DNA from: Ascochyta rabiei | Lineage: Eukaryota; Ascomycota; Dothideomycetes; Pleosporales; Didymellaceae | Assembly: GCF_004011695.2 (NCBI RefSeq) | Contig: NC_082410.1 | Coordinates: forward strand, 434,001 to 498,000 | Direction: 5' to 3' | Length of the DNA: 64,000 bases | In this document: positions 30,277 to 41,831 of the stretch, in pieces | How positions within the stretch are numbered: the first letter of the stretch is position 1 | How the letters are laid out: every line of letters begins with the position of its first letter | Translations under genes and position numbers: made by a program | Notes under the pieces: generated by a model | What the model was told of the DNA's origin: nothing | Seen by the model: only the letters and a program-made list of their open reading frames with translations | The model's database searches: none

Positions 30277-31942
30277 CCGTCCAACCCACCCAACCAAACC
30301 AGTCGAGCACCTACCCACCTCCTCAGTCAACCCCCCAAGCCTCACGCACGTCATCCCCGTCCAAAAACTCCCTTGGCCATCCCATCACGACTCGTCCCTG
30401 TACGTCTTGCTTCTCCCCTCCCCTCCCTCCCCTCCCTCCCCCTACTAAAACCCGTCCCTTAAACGATCAGCACCTACATCAAGTCGCAGTCTCCCCCGCC
30501 TCGCGCGCGCACAGCCGCGGCTCACGTGGCACAGGTGTTCGGCGTCGTGCTTCGGGGCCACGTGTGCGGTATGCAAGGTACGTGGCGGAGGGTTATAGGG
30601 GGGGGGGGTGTTAGGGTTTGGATACTCTGGGGTTGTTTGCGTGTGTGCGTGTGATGCCACAATGGTCGTGGTGAGGACTTTGAGGAGTGGTGTACATCTG
30701 CGCTTTGCGTGGGCGAGCGAAGAGGGGTGGTGCAGTGTGAGTGGGTGGGTTTGGATGGCTGGTGATGCGCGACATTTCCTCTCCGAGACAGTGGCTGCGC
30801 GACGACGCCCCGTGGAAAAAAAAACCCCCCCTCCCTTCAACCAAAGGGGCTGTCGCTGGTGGTTCTTGGTCTGTGGAGCTGCTGCGGTGGATCAGACTGT
30901 GTGGATTGGGCGATGCGGAGTCACAGAGGCAAACTTGCCCGCGCGTTCGTGTCCTCTTGGTCCGTTCAAGCTGGCCCAGCGGCCAAAGCAGTAAGTGGGT
31001 TCAGTTACAGCTGGAACGTGCGACATGCCACGATACACGAGCTTGGTGTTGTGTTCCGGCTTGCTGCTTCTAGATCGCGGGTCGAGCTGGCTCGTGCGGT
31101 GAGTGCGTACAGTCCAGGACAGGCCCCTATATGTAGGGTCTAATCATGACGATGAGTGACGATGAGTGACGATGAGTGACGAAACCGATGACCAGAACCG
31201 TACACGGGGTATCGGTCTCCACGTCTCAAGTCGCAAGAGAGCGTTCCATCGCAGTCGTCGGACGCTCTGTATTGGATCCGCGGGCTCAGTGCCCTACTGT
31301 CCCAGCGAGCTGACGTGTACACCTACACCTACACCAACACCACAAACCCTTTCGTTCTTTCTCTTTGCGCTTCCCACTTTCATCCCTTCAATCCAGACTC
31401 AAACACCTCCGCTCTCCACCACGAATACGCAATCCCGCTATTTCACACCACCGCCGCGCTAGATGGTAGCCGCGCTGCTACTCCGCGATAGAGCACCTAG
31501 AGCTGACTAGCCAATACAGCGTTTTCCCACAGAAGGCGAAAGAAGATTGATGAAGAGGATACACAAGCAGAGAGCCCGTCTTCGCCCACGAGCCCACCTC
31601 ATCCCACGCTGCAAGGTCGTGAACCCCCAACCTAGCCAGGGAAGGATGTAGAGAAATGTAGATGTAGAGTGTTTTTCCAGAGCATTGTAGGCGTTTTTCT
31701 TCTCTTCTCTTCTTCTTTTCTGGCTCATGTCCCCCTCTATTGTGCTGTTTCGTTTCGTGCCGTATGAGCAGTTCTCTGGCTACATGTTTCTGGAGCAAGA
31801 ACTGTTGGCTCGACGAAAGTCACCTGAGCTGACCTGTCGAATGCTATACTCTCGTAAAGATGATGGGTTCTAAAAAGCATCAGTACTGCTACAGCACTAA
31901 TCTTCCTCGGGGTCTGTCAAAGGCGGTGTAGAGTCGTTATAG

Positions 31943-31983
31943 CCATTGTAGTCATTGTAGTCATTGTAGTCATTGTAGTCATC
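31943..31983. repeat. (CATTGTAGT)n array, four and a half copies
   Basis: Perfect 9-mer copies ending in GTAGTCATCAAAGG. Intergenic. Confidence 0.9.
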
Positions 31984-32360
31984 AAAGGCATTGCAATTAC
32001 TTTCGTGTCTACAGAAAACGTCATCGGGGTATCTCTCGCGTCTTTGGACCCTCTAGTTGTCGTTGTGCATTACCAGCATGTCTCAACTCGGCCAAAAGGA
32101 GCAGCATTACATACAGTGTCGTCATCGTCATGCTAACATGTCAGGCTTGCGCCCCTGGGCTGTAGTGATGCGGATGCCATCGCTATGCAAAATTGAATGA
32201 GGGTATAAGAAAAAAAAAATAGCAACGCTTGAACGCAGTAAAACGCCAGTAAGATCAGAACAAAGCCCATTACAATGTGCGCGGTTGGTTTACGTCCATC
32301 TCCAGGACGATGGGAGCTCAGCTCTTGTGTAGAAGAAAAAGGAGTGGTGAGATCGTGCTC

Positions 32361-35300
32361 TTACACACTAACGGTACGCCGAACACCAACTTCTGGCTTC
32401 TGAGCGTAGCCGATGAGGAGGCGGAAGCTGGTGCCGAGCTTCTCGCACTCGCTGATCAGGTTGTCGTCGCGCCAGATGCTGTTTCTGAGAATGTCGCCAA
32501 GTGGGGCGTCATCCGGCCCTTCCCCGTTAGGCAAGACAATGCTCTCGTAGCAGCGCGAGTACCACCAGCGGCCGACGCGGGCAACTTTCTCAGCGATGCC
32601 TTTGTCGGTAGATTCGGAGGGGGTCGAGGCGTTGAGAAGATCGGAGAAAGATGGTTCGGGCTTCGGCACCTTTGAAGGCTGAACATGGCTACCAGCTCGT
32701 CTGCGTGAGCTTGCTGTGCTGTTCTTTCTCATGGGATGGTTGACGTCGCTGGGGGTAGGCAAGTTTCCGGCGACTGGCACGCCGACGATGCAGGATTTGC
32801 ATTCAACAAAACGCTTGCGGCCGAGGCTTGCAATGATTTCATCGCTGATGTTGCGGAGTGATATGGTCTCATCTATGCGGTGAATATCCATCTTTAGTTG
32901 ACGCACAGCGCGTCGAGCACGGTTGCCCATGTTGACGAGGTCCAGGTCGAGGACACTGAACTCGAGAAAGCCACCGGGACGAAGCACTCGCTTGGCCTCG
33001 GATAGGAGGAAGTTGTGGACGGAGGATGGCTGCGCTGAAGGGAAGCGTAGGACAACACATGCGAAGAAGTTAGAGGGATACGGGAGTGCGTTGCTGAGGG
33101 ATGAATGGCGGATATGGCGGTGGTTGGGGAGACCAGAAGCTCTGTCAGCTGAGGCAGAAGACGATGGAGCAGGCCCCAGGTCGTACACAGCTGCGTCAGA
33201 GTAGGTAAGAGCGCAGTAGTAAGACCAATCCTTGCCAAGACCGTCGATGACTAGAACGCGGTCTTCGTTGACATCCTTGAGCTGGAAGTGCACAGGACTG
33301 AAAAGCACACGGCCAAAGGACAGCCACTTGCTCGTCATCAGGGCACCGAATCGAAGATCAGCCATGGATGCATGGCCAAACGCTTGCGCTTCAGCGATAT
33401 CCATTCGGCGCGTGTCCCTATAACGACTCGCGACGCCAGAGTCGCAGTAATTATCTGATTGAGAGGCAATTGTTGCTTTGGACTGTCTATCTGCTAACGG
33501 CAAAGACGCTGGTAGACTGGTCCGAGTCGAGCGCCTCTGGGTGGAGAATGTTGACAAGCTGGGACTGAGAGGTAGGCTCAATCGACCAGTGCTAGAGTCG
33601 ACAATACTAAGCTTACGCTCGCCGTAGTCATTGATAACATCGGATAAGGCCATTGAAGACGTGGGAGACTGCGCATACAAGGCTGCCAGTAAGCGAGAAC
33701 GGCGAAGATGCACTGAGGGGATCGACGCTGCCTTTTCCGAGGTGCCAGAGAGCATCGAGATGCACGAGGTCTTCGTGTTTAGAGGCAGTGGTTCGAGTGA
33801 AGGGTGTTCGCTGCGGGCTACTGTCTTCTTTACAGTGCCCCCAGGGGAGACGACCTGGTCAAGGAGATCGTCGTACTCATTCCAGAGCTCATCGTCTGAT
33901 AATGGAGCTTCTGTAGCAGGTACGACAGCAGTACCAGCGACAGGAGCGAAACTCCAAACGCCTGAGCTGCTGGAATAGGAGACCTCAGAATCCTTGCGTG
34001 GTGGAAACTTGAAGAATTCGCTTTGTCGAGACTCATCGACGAAAGGGGTTATGGTCGCAATGGCCGACCCATGTGAGAGAGCACCGAGCCCTTGCAGTAT
34101 TGGGAAGGATTCAACAGGTCCAGATGTAGTCACAACCGAACCAATCGAGTCAAAGGAAGTGCGTGGCAATGCCGTTGGACGAGGCTGATCACTGGCGAAG
34201 GGTCGCGAGAACGATCTCGAGGAAGGTCGACGTGGCTTTCCACGGCTTGAGATGACCTGAGGGATGCGCCCAACCTGTGGTAATCGACTCGGTCTGGGGG
34301 GAGGACTCGCAGGGGATGGGCTCGATGGAGGAAGACTCTCAAGGGTTGGTTCGATACGCTCCAATGGCTGGGAGGAACCAGCAAAAGCCGGTGTGCTCTT
34401 TGTGAAAGCTTCATCCTGTGCAAGCGGCCGCAGTGTGAAGGGCGACGATGGCGGCGAAAGATCGAAGATAGTGCCAGCTTGTGAATTTCTTGGGGATAGT
34501 CCAGGCGCAGGCTGCAGTTTGGTGTTGACCGTTAAGTTGGCATACCGCTGCGGTACTTGATCTGGCCGCAGAACGACTTTGGGTGAAGCGGGGCGTGAAG
34601 GCGGGGCGAATGCTGGCAAGATCGGCTTAGGTGGCAGAAGCATTGACTGCATACGCTCCTTCCGCATGGAATCGTTGTCAGACATTACACTTTCGGTGTC
34701 GGTATTACCAGCTGCTTCCTTCATCAGCTGCTCAATATCCTCCAAGTTGAGACTAGACTGTGCATCCATGATCGCGTAGTGCGCAACAGATCTAGAACCG
34801 GGTCCAGGGCTTGCGGTGGTAGCCTCTTGGACCGCGGGTGTCTCAACTCGTGGGGCTGCGTGGGCGCGGGAGAAGAAGTTCCACTTTGAGGGTTTAGATC
34901 GCTCTTTTTCTTTGTCGGTCTTGTTCTTTTTCGACGATCTCAGCCAGGTGCCCTCGTCGTTTGCAGAGTCTTTGCGTGACTTGGAGATGCTACGACGCCC
35001 TGCAGGACTGAGAACACCCTCTGCGGGCTTCACAACACGCGAGGTGCGCCTAGATGCGAGGGTAGGTAAGAAGGACCTCTTTGTATCATCGTCGCTCTCC
35101 GATGGCCTCCGGAGCATCCTCTTAGCCGGAGAGCTACTGCGCGCGGTGTTCGGCATAGCCGAGGGCAGCAACTTTGATCGAGTCTTGTCCTGGCCAGACT
35201 CAGAGGTGACGCTAGTTGTGTTACCCATCACTTGCTTTGGGCGACTGGAAATGTCAAGGCTGCTACTGCTGTGCATGGGTTCCGGACTGCGTGTCAGCTC

Positions 35301-37055
35301 TGAGCTACTACCAGCCCCTCGTAAGATCACAGGTGCAAGTCTGTTGAGGAAAAAGTCATCCATCTCGCCACTCGTGGTGCTTGTCATACTGCTCTTGCGA
35401 GTTGAAGGTGTCTGGGTCAGACTCTCGGACATTGTGCCTGCGCTGGCTGACCGTCCAACACTTGCGCCAATTGAGCTGCTGCTTCTGCCTCTTGAAGCAT
35501 GTTTCCCATAACCTTCGTGCCCAGTTCCTGCTACAGGCCCCTTTCGCACAAGTTTGCTTTCGGATTTGCTGGCATGCGGAGCCGGGTCGGTCTTTGTGCG
35601 TCGTGAGAAGAAGCCAAATTTCGAGGTTTTACTTGGACTAGGAGCTGGTGTAGGGGCGGGAAGAGTGCTTGACCGTCGCGTATCACGTTCCTTTTGGTTG
35701 TCTGGTGTCGGTCCACGTCTCAGAGCGCTGGCAGTGAGAGGGGTGTTGGAAGTTGGAACCGGCGAAGGATTGCGCGTGGAGAGCTTGGAAGGGACACCCA
35801 TACGAGATCTTGCCGCAGAAATCGATCCGAACTTCGAGTCTGTAGAGCTAGTCCGTCTGTGTGTAGTGGGAAAGCTGTTCATGTTGCTTTGAATGATTGG
35901 AGACGGATCTCGAAGCCCGAGAATCTCAGGAGTGCCATCTCTGCTAGGCCTAGATGGTCGGTGCAAGCTTGGCGGTGATACAGGAGAAGGGTCAGCCAAG
36001 TGAGCCAGCTCTGGCACAGGTTGCACTCGAGGCCTGGTTTGTACTGTCGGAGTTGGCTTCCCAGCTGACGGGCTTTGCGGTACTGCGGGCAGGTGTTTTT
36101 TGGCCAGATCTACAACCGTAGAAGCTGAGGAAGAAGAGGTCGATGATTCGCGAACAGTAGACAGCCCGTGCGTGGTTCGGGTGTCAGGCTCCTCGGGTAC
36201 CCGGTGGCGGCGTACTGGCGGTCGGCTTTCTAAAGGACTGACTTGTCTCACTCGATGTGTGGGTTTCGATAAAGCAGTCGCTGGTGAATACGAGGTCATG
36301 GAAGTTGCAGTTGACGAGATGCTAAAAGCGCCCGGAGAATCTGCATATCGTGTCGATGGCGTCGCTGAAACAGCATACTGAGGAGTGGGAACGGGCAGGA
36401 TGTCTAACGGACCGAGGTCGTAGTCGTACATGCCATTTGGCGGAGACTCGAGCTCCGGCTCTGAACGGGCCAAGGTGGTCGAGGAAGGCGGTGGCAACGA
36501 GATGCCAAATACAGACTCAGAGAATGGATCCTTGTAGCCTCCTGGAATACCTTCGCCTTGTTGAGCGCCCTCTTGGGAAGACATCGAGTCGTCTCGAGTC
36601 CGCAAAACGTGTCGACTGCTTGCAACCCCGACACTAGGCTGCTTCCTCTTCAATACATTCGATCGTGGACTCTCGATAGTTGATGCGGATGATCCTGAGA
36701 AGAGAGAGGGTGTTCGCGCATGAACAGGCACTTCTAACTTTGGTAACCGAGAGGATGAACTCGTCGACCTTGCTTTGTACGATGTGAATCCGGGAGCTCG
36801 AATGGTGGGCGTCGCTGTACTTGATGCCTGACGTGGGTCAAATTTGCGCGCAAGCTCTGTTTGATCCGGTAGTCCTCTCTCTGACTGTGCTGGCTCATCA
36901 CGCGAAGGCCTCCTCTTTTGCAGCCTGGACTGGCTGCTAGCTGAAAGCTGAGGTGTGACAGTAGTAGGGGCAATAGACCGCTTCGGCAACCGTGTAGTTG
37001 GCGCGTATTCCTCTGTTCTCCTTGATGGAGGAAGTTGTGACTTATAGGAAGCCAT
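32361..37055 (-). CDS. Large disordered protein with C-terminal methyltransferase-like domain
   Basis: One exon, 1564 residues, starting MASYKSQLPPSRRTEEY. The first ~1200 residues are low complexity, very rich in Ser, Pro, Arg and Thr, with many SP/TP sites and short basic clusters, suggesting a heavily phosphorylated scaffold. A helical, aromatic segment near 1100-1140 (DDELWNEYDDLLDQVVSP) may be a binding motif. From about 1255 to 1440 a class I methyltransferase-like fold appears: NEDRVLVIDGLGKDWSYYCALTY, AAVYDLGP, ACVVLRFPS and EAKRVLRPGGFLEFSVLDLDLVNMG. The usual glycine-rich SAM loop (DxGxGxG) is degenerate (DGLGKDW), so activity is uncertain. Such proteins are conserved across filamentous ascomycetes; function unknown to me. 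Confidence 0.85.
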   Translation of the reverse strand: MASYKSQLPPSRRTEEYAPTTRLPKRSIAPTTVTPQLSASSQSRLQKRRPSRDEPAQSERGLPDQTELARKFDPRQASSTATPTIRAPGFTSYKARSTSSSSRLPKLEVPVHARTPSLFSGSSASTIESPRSNVLKRKQPSVGVASSRHVLRTRDDSMSSQEGAQQGEGIPGGYKDPFSESVFGISLPPPSSTTLARSEPELESPPNGMYDYDLGPLDILPVPTPQYAVSATPSTRYADSPGAFSISSTATSMTSYSPATALSKPTHRVRQVSPLESRPPVRRHRVPEEPDTRTTHGLSTVRESSTSSSSASTVVDLAKKHLPAVPQSPSAGKPTPTVQTRPRVQPVPELAHLADPSPVSPPSLHRPSRPSRDGTPEILGLRDPSPIIQSNMNSFPTTHRRTSSTDSKFGSISAARSRMGVPSKLSTRNPSPVPTSNTPLTASALRRGPTPDNQKERDTRRSSTLPAPTPAPSPSKTSKFGFFSRRTKTDPAPHASKSESKLVRKGPVAGTGHEGYGKHASRGRSSSSIGASVGRSASAGTMSESLTQTPSTRKSSMTSTTSGEMDDFFLNRLAPVILRGAGSSSELTRSPEPMHSSSSLDISSRPKQVMGNTTSVTSESGQDKTRSKLLPSAMPNTARSSSPAKRMLRRPSESDDDTKRSFLPTLASRRTSRVVKPAEGVLSPAGRRSISKSRKDSANDEGTWLRSSKKNKTDKEKERSKPSKWNFFSRAHAAPRVETPAVQEATTASPGPGSRSVAHYAIMDAQSSLNLEDIEQLMKEAAGNTDTESVMSDNDSMRKERMQSMLLPPKPILPAFAPPSRPASPKVVLRPDQVPQRYANLTVNTKLQPAPGLSPRNSQAGTIFDLSPPSSPFTLRPLAQDEAFTKSTPAFAGSSQPLERIEPTLESLPPSSPSPASPPPRPSRLPQVGRIPQVISSRGKPRRPSSRSFSRPFASDQPRPTALPRTSFDSIGSVVTTSGPVESFPILQGLGALSHGSAIATITPFVDESRQSEFFKFPPRKDSEVSYSSSSGVWSFAPVAGTAVVPATEAPLSDDELWNEYDDLLDQVVSPGGTVKKTVARSEHPSLEPLPLNTKTSCISMLSGTSEKAASIPSVHLRRSRLLAALYAQSPTSSMALSDVINDYGERKLSIVDSSTGRLSLPLSPSLSTFSTQRRSTRTSLPASLPLADRQSKATIASQSDNYCDSGVASRYRDTRRMDIAEAQAFGHASMADLRFGALMTSKWLSFGRVLFSPVHFQLKDVNEDRVLVIDGLGKDWSYYCALTYSDAAVYDLGPAPSSSASADRASGLPNHRHIRHSSLSNALPYPSNFFACVVLRFPSAQPSSVHNFLLSEAKRVLRPGGFLEFSVLDLDLVNMGNRARRAVRQLKMDIHRIDETISLRNISDEIIASLGRKRFVECKSCIVGVPVAGNLPTPSDVNHPMRKNSTASSRRRAGSHVQPSKVPKPEPSFSDLLNASTPSESTDKGIAEKVARVGRWWYSRCYESIVLPNGEGPDDAPLGDILRNSIWRDDNLISECEKLGTSFRLLIGYAQKPEVGVRRTVSV

Positions 37056-40000
37056 GTCGGGTAAGTTTGTGTGACCCGGCTAAGTGTATTACGGGGCGCT
37101 TTGTGCGTTGGGTACCTCATGAAGGCATGTGCTCGTGAGACCGTGAATCTCTTGGAAGAAGGATCCGAGGACGCAGGGGAATCGGGCGTTTCGAGTTGCT
37201 GGGACGAGCGAATACTCGGGACCGTCAGCAATAACCAGCTCGGGTATGTTCTGTCTGGCGACTTGGGAGAGCGGGTGACGGCGGGTGGTCTACGCTGGCG
37301 GGACGGAAGTGGCGAAACGGAAATGGTCCAGGGTAGTTCGGATTGGAAGCTAATTAATACAAGTCATGCAGCAAGAATGTACAACGCAGCGGCCACTTGA
37401 TCAAAGCCAGATTTGGTGGGTTCCTGTTGCTCTCGGCGCCACCGAGGGTGTGGCGCTGCTTCGGCAAAGCCCGACCCAGATGGGGCTGTGCAAGGGTATC
37501 GTGGGTTGGAGCGGATATCGACAGCGAAGCGTGCAAGCAGCGACGTGGATAGTGAGCAGTGTTATACCCGTATCCTAGCACGAGCTCACGCGTCCCGTCA
37601 CTTGCTTCAGGGTCTGCCGTCCGAGTGTGGGGATTCTCATTCACTGTCGCCGCAGTGGGGCGGCTCGCTAGCAGGCCGTCTGTCTGTTAACGTCCAAGGC
37701 CGGTCTGGCTGCTTATCTGGGGGATCTCTTGTTTATACAGTGAAGGATTGCGTAAGCGGTAAGCTTGTCTGTGAGGATTCGTTGGGTCTCAGCCTTTTCG
37801 AGGATTCTGCGGGGTGAGTAGGGTGTCGATATGTATTCTATCCTGTCGCGACAAACGCACGCGCAAGATACCCCCCAAAGCCGGCACAGCACCTCACGGC
37901 CTCGCAAAGTTGGGCTGACCCCGGCACGGAAAGCATTCTTGGTTCAGTTGCGGGCGCTTGCGCTTGAGAAGCGCAGCCAGTCGACCGTTCGGAGCGTGAT
38001 GGTGGGCCACGATTCGCAACGAGCCCTTGCGCGGCGGCAGCAAGTTGCAGAGCCCAATTGGCTCCTCGGCTACCCCAACTCTTCGCCTGCTCACACTATC
38101 AATGCGGTTGCAAAGCCATCAGCAAGTCGCTTGAAGACTTCCGCCTTGTGGGCCCATTTTCCAATTTGCTCTACGATGAGGCAGGCGGTCGCAGTCAGGA
38201 GCTAAGGGAAGAAACTCTGCGAGAGACAATGCTAGGCGGGCTCGACTACCGCAAGCAAACCTCATTCCGAGCCCAGACTACAGCAAACGCTCAGCTCGCG
38301 ATGCACTCAGGGTCTATTGGATGATGTGCGACGATCGATCGTCTTGCGGCAGGAGGAAAATAGACTATAGAATGGATCGAATGCAGCCCTCTCGTACGGT
38401 GAAGCCCCAAACTCGTTGGGAGCCCTTTGCCGTCCACATTTCGAGCCGATTTTACGGCCGGGTAAGTCTCACGGATCAGTCAAGCCGCGTAGCGTGAGAA
38501 ACGGCTCGAGTTTCTCTTGCAAGAGAGTCATAGGTACTGTATGGGGTCTGTGGACCGTGGAGCGACAATGACGCCTTTGCATTACACCGGTTGCTATTCT
38601 CGTAACCGTTGCGACGCATTAGCACGAGCTGCATGGCCATGGGGGTGGCCATGGGGGTTGTACGTCGAGCCGGAGTCGCCGTCCATGCCAGCTGAAGTGT
38701 GGCTAAGTGCAGTGTTAGCCATTTTAGCTGCAGGAGAATGAGGCTGAGCCCTGATCTACGCTCGCCACTTGGACAACACATCAAAGGCGTCGCAACCCCG
38801 TGAGAAAGTTTGCTTTGGACAGCGACCTTTGTGAAAGATGGTAAGAGACGGTCCTTCTTGCTTTGACTCAACAGTTTCGGCGATCCATCGGGGAGGGGCG
38901 GCCGTTCTTACGAGTGATTCCACCACCCAGGTTGCAAGCACAAGCCACCTTTCGTCCGCCCCGGTCTCTGCACCATCATTCGCGCTCACTAACGTGACGG
39001 TCGTTTCCATGCCGCATACCATTTCGGTCACGGGACCATACCTTACCTCAACAAGGCAGTCTGGCTTAGGCAGCCCGCCAATAAGCACAGAGAATCTCCC
39101 TCTCCTGCGATCACTGGCCGGGATCAGACATGGATCTAAAGTCTTGTCTCCAATTCGAAAAGAAAAAAACCCTCCTCTGACTTGCAGCTATGAAGGCCGT
39201 TTCCCCCCCAAAGACTGCCAGTCGTCAGACAACCGTTCCGGCCGTCAGAGAGGTGAGCATTTGGAAACGATGCGTTGAGTTGGCGCATGTGACAATTACC
39301 TTTGTTCACCAGCTCAATGCACATGATGTCACACGGGTGCACAAGTGACCACTTGCATCGTGATAGCTAGACGTCCCCTTATTACGTAGCACCCAAACTT
39401 CGCCTCAGATATGGCCAGTCATTTACTCTCATCACCTTACTGCTCTTGAAAGGAGCTGCTTTATCCAAGGCTCCGAACATCGTGAATGGTAATTACAAGG
39501 CATCCTGGCGTGGGCGCTCAGAGTTTGGTTGTCGCCGTTTGGTACGGAGAGGGAGGACGGCACGGCGCGTGGGGAGCGCCTACGAATCAGTCATGTGTTT
39601 TGCTAGTAAGCCTGGTGTCCACTGTGGGCCTGGCCGCAGATCACTCAATCCTTGGGCAGTTCGCGTCGACTTGAGGGTTTTGAGCTGTGATCGGATTTTG
39701 TGGACGCTAGCAAGTTAAGGTCGGTCTCTGATTGAGCTGCGAGCCGCCAGGTCATGGAGCTTCTCGATGTAATCTGGCTTGGTGCTACCCCTATTAGACT
39801 TCCACTAGGGAACGGAGCTCCTGCTGGAACGAGATGGGTGTGCGATATTTAATGTGACAAACGGCTATCGGTCATGATCTGGAAGGCTTCTACTTCTCTC
39901 AACTGGACGCTTGTCATCGAGAGTAATGACGCATCCGACACATTTGACGAGAGCATTTAGACCGTCCGAGGAAACACAACCGACGGATCTGGAGCGTTCA

Positions 40001-41003
40001 TGAACAGGCAGATCAAGTGGCAAGGTTGTGCACAATAAAGGACGCATGGGTGCGTCATGACACTTGGGGAGCTTATCACCAGCAACTTTTTACCACATTT
40101 TGTCTTTCTTCAGATGAGTCTCTTTTGCTAGGATCTACGTCTCGCGGTCCTCTTTGTTGTCTTCTCGTCAATGCGGGATACAATCGGACTGAGGAGTGAC
40201 GATTTTGGATGATCGTATCAGACATTCAGGGCTCGCTGCTGCTCAAATTTCATAGCTCATCAGACAAAAAGGCCAGCCCAAACTCAGCAGAATATGACTG
40301 CTCAAAGTCACGTTTCTGAACGTCGCCCAAAGGCTGATCTCTTCCTTTCGCCCTACTTTGGGTGGCTTCTGCAGTCCTATTCTTCTGTGTTCTACAGCCC
40401 TGCGGGTAGAACAACAGAACTTCTTTGTCAGAGTATCACGGCGAAAAGATCCTTTGGAAATAGACCTCTCAGCATGTTCAGATGGTGCACACGTGCATCA
40501 TACCATGGTAGCTTCATAGCAATATGGTCGGTGGAGAGAGAGCACTAGCAAGACGGAAAAAAAGGGCCAATCGCTTCAACAAATGCACTTGAAGATGCAG
40601 GTAGAGTTTAAGATGAATTCGTTAGCTCTGCAAAGAGTTCCTAATGTTCTGCCAGCGTTTTGGAGATGTAGTAGATGGAGCCGAGCCCTAGAGAAGCTTG
40701 CGCACCAAAAAGGGTTAGGCGCCGCCAAGACATCTGGGGCTGAGGCCGGAGCTCGCAGGTAGCTCTTGCTTCACCTTTCACCTTGTCTTGTCGCTGACGC
40801 GCATTTTCTATCCTTTCTTCAGTCACCACCATTTTCTGGCCTCCTTGCATTCGCCCTTCATCTGTCAGCCTCAACAACCGATTTCAGTCAAGCCCTCATT
40901 CGTCTACTCAGACTCGCGCCCGCGCATTCAGCTCTACGCGTCAATAGGGGTCGCGTCGCACAGTACGAGTATCGCGCGTCACCACAGCTAAACCGCGCCA
41001 AAC
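37056..41003. other. 3.9-kb gene-poor region
   Basis: No convincing gene on either strand. Start-proximal parts should serve as promoters for the large gene (left end) and THO1 (right end; a 5' UTR with CT-rich stretches such as TTTCTATCCTTTCTTC at 40805). Small local duplications (GGCCATGGGGGT twice at 38635) only. Confidence 0.45.
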
Positions 41004-41831
41004 ATGCCGGAATACTCAAAGATGAAGAACGCCGACCTCGAGGCACTCCTCAAGGAACGCGGTCTTCCTCATGCTGGAAAGAAGGCAGATATGGTCGACC
41101 GTCTGACCAAGGACGACGAGAAGGCTGGCTCCGGCGCCGTCTCTGCTGATTCGAAACCTGCAGTCAATGCCGAGGACGAGATTGACTGGGACGACGATGA
41201 GCCTGCGAAGGCTGCGCCTGCAGCAACGGAAGAAGTCACAACAAACGCCGAGACGGTGGAGAAAGCCGGTGGAGAAGGCCAACCGCCAAATCCTCCAGCC
41301 GTTCCCAATCAGGTAGCCGACATCGATCCTGCCAAAACTGACGATCTCTCGGTTCAGGCGCCAACCGAGGGTGCCGAAGCCACGACCGAAGAGACGGCGG
41401 AGCCTGCTCCTGACTATGCAAAAGGCCTTGCAGCCACCAACATCGACGACGAGATCGAGCGCCGCAAAAAACGTGCCCTGAAATTTGGCACCAACATCGA
41501 GGATGACGAGGGGCTGAAGAAACTCGAGCGCATGAAGAAGTTCGGAGAGAAAGGTCAGGTCCAAGGTCTTGATGAAGCCCTTCCTGAGCGCACCCAAAAG
41601 CGCGGGCGGGAAGACAAGGATGACGCAGGCGCAAACAAGCGCCGCGACGGAGGCAGACCTGCTCGTGGTGGACGAGGAGGTGGCAGGCGCGACAACAGGA
41701 ACGAACGCAGTCGCCGAGACAGCAGGAGCCCGCGAAGAGAACGGGTCCCACGAGCGGCCCCTACATACAACGACAAAGACAAGGCTGCGGCAGAGGCGAG
41801 GAAGGCCAGGTTTGCAAAGCCTGCGGCTTAA
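41004..41831 (+). CDS. THO1: SAP-domain mRNP protein, Tho1/SARNP homologue
   Basis: One exon, 275 residues. The SAP domain is at residues ~3-38 (YSKMKNADLEALLKERGLPHAGKKADMVDRL). An acidic, Ala/Glu-rich linker follows (DEIDWDDDEPAKAAPAA). The conserved Tho1/MOS11 C-terminal motif is visible at NIDDEIERRKKRALKFGT and LKKLERMKKFG. The tail is RGG/RS-rich (GGRPARGGRGGGRRDNRNERSRRDSRSPRRER). Tho1 and human SARNP bind RNA and the Sub2/UAP56 helicase to package and export mRNA from the nucleus. Length is close to the family norm (about 210-280). Confidence 0.9.
   Translation: MPEYSKMKNADLEALLKERGLPHAGKKADMVDRLTKDDEKAGSGAVSADSKPAVNAEDEIDWDDDEPAKAAPAATEEVTTNAETVEKAGGEGQPPNPPAVPNQVADIDPAKTDDLSVQAPTEGAEATTEETAEPAPDYAKGLAATNIDDEIERRKKRALKFGTNIEDDEGLKKLERMKKFGEKGQVQGLDEALPERTQKRGREDKDDAGANKRRDGGRPARGGRGGGRRDNRNERSRRDSRSPRRERVPRAAPTYNDKDKAAAEARKARFAKPAA

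Larger units (their letters stand above)
30154..32360. other. 2.2-kb spacer with simple repeats, no gene supported
   Basis: Contains (TGC)9 at 30250-30276, C-rich tracts near 30415-30445, a G-run at 30600, three copies of GACGATGAGT near 31148-31182 and a CATTGTAGT array at 31943-31983. The CT-rich strings and short frames have no family features. The part next to 32360 should carry the 3' UTR of the large gene. Confidence 0.45.

Noticed and set aside
30596..30625. G-run followed by TTAGGG, telomere-like
   Set aside because: Only one TTAGGG copy; genes continue on both sides, so no telomere or clear interstitial telomeric repeat.
31166..31462. A 98-codon plus-strand frame rich in Thr-Pro
   Set aside because: Low-complexity translation of CACACC-type sequence with no supporting features.
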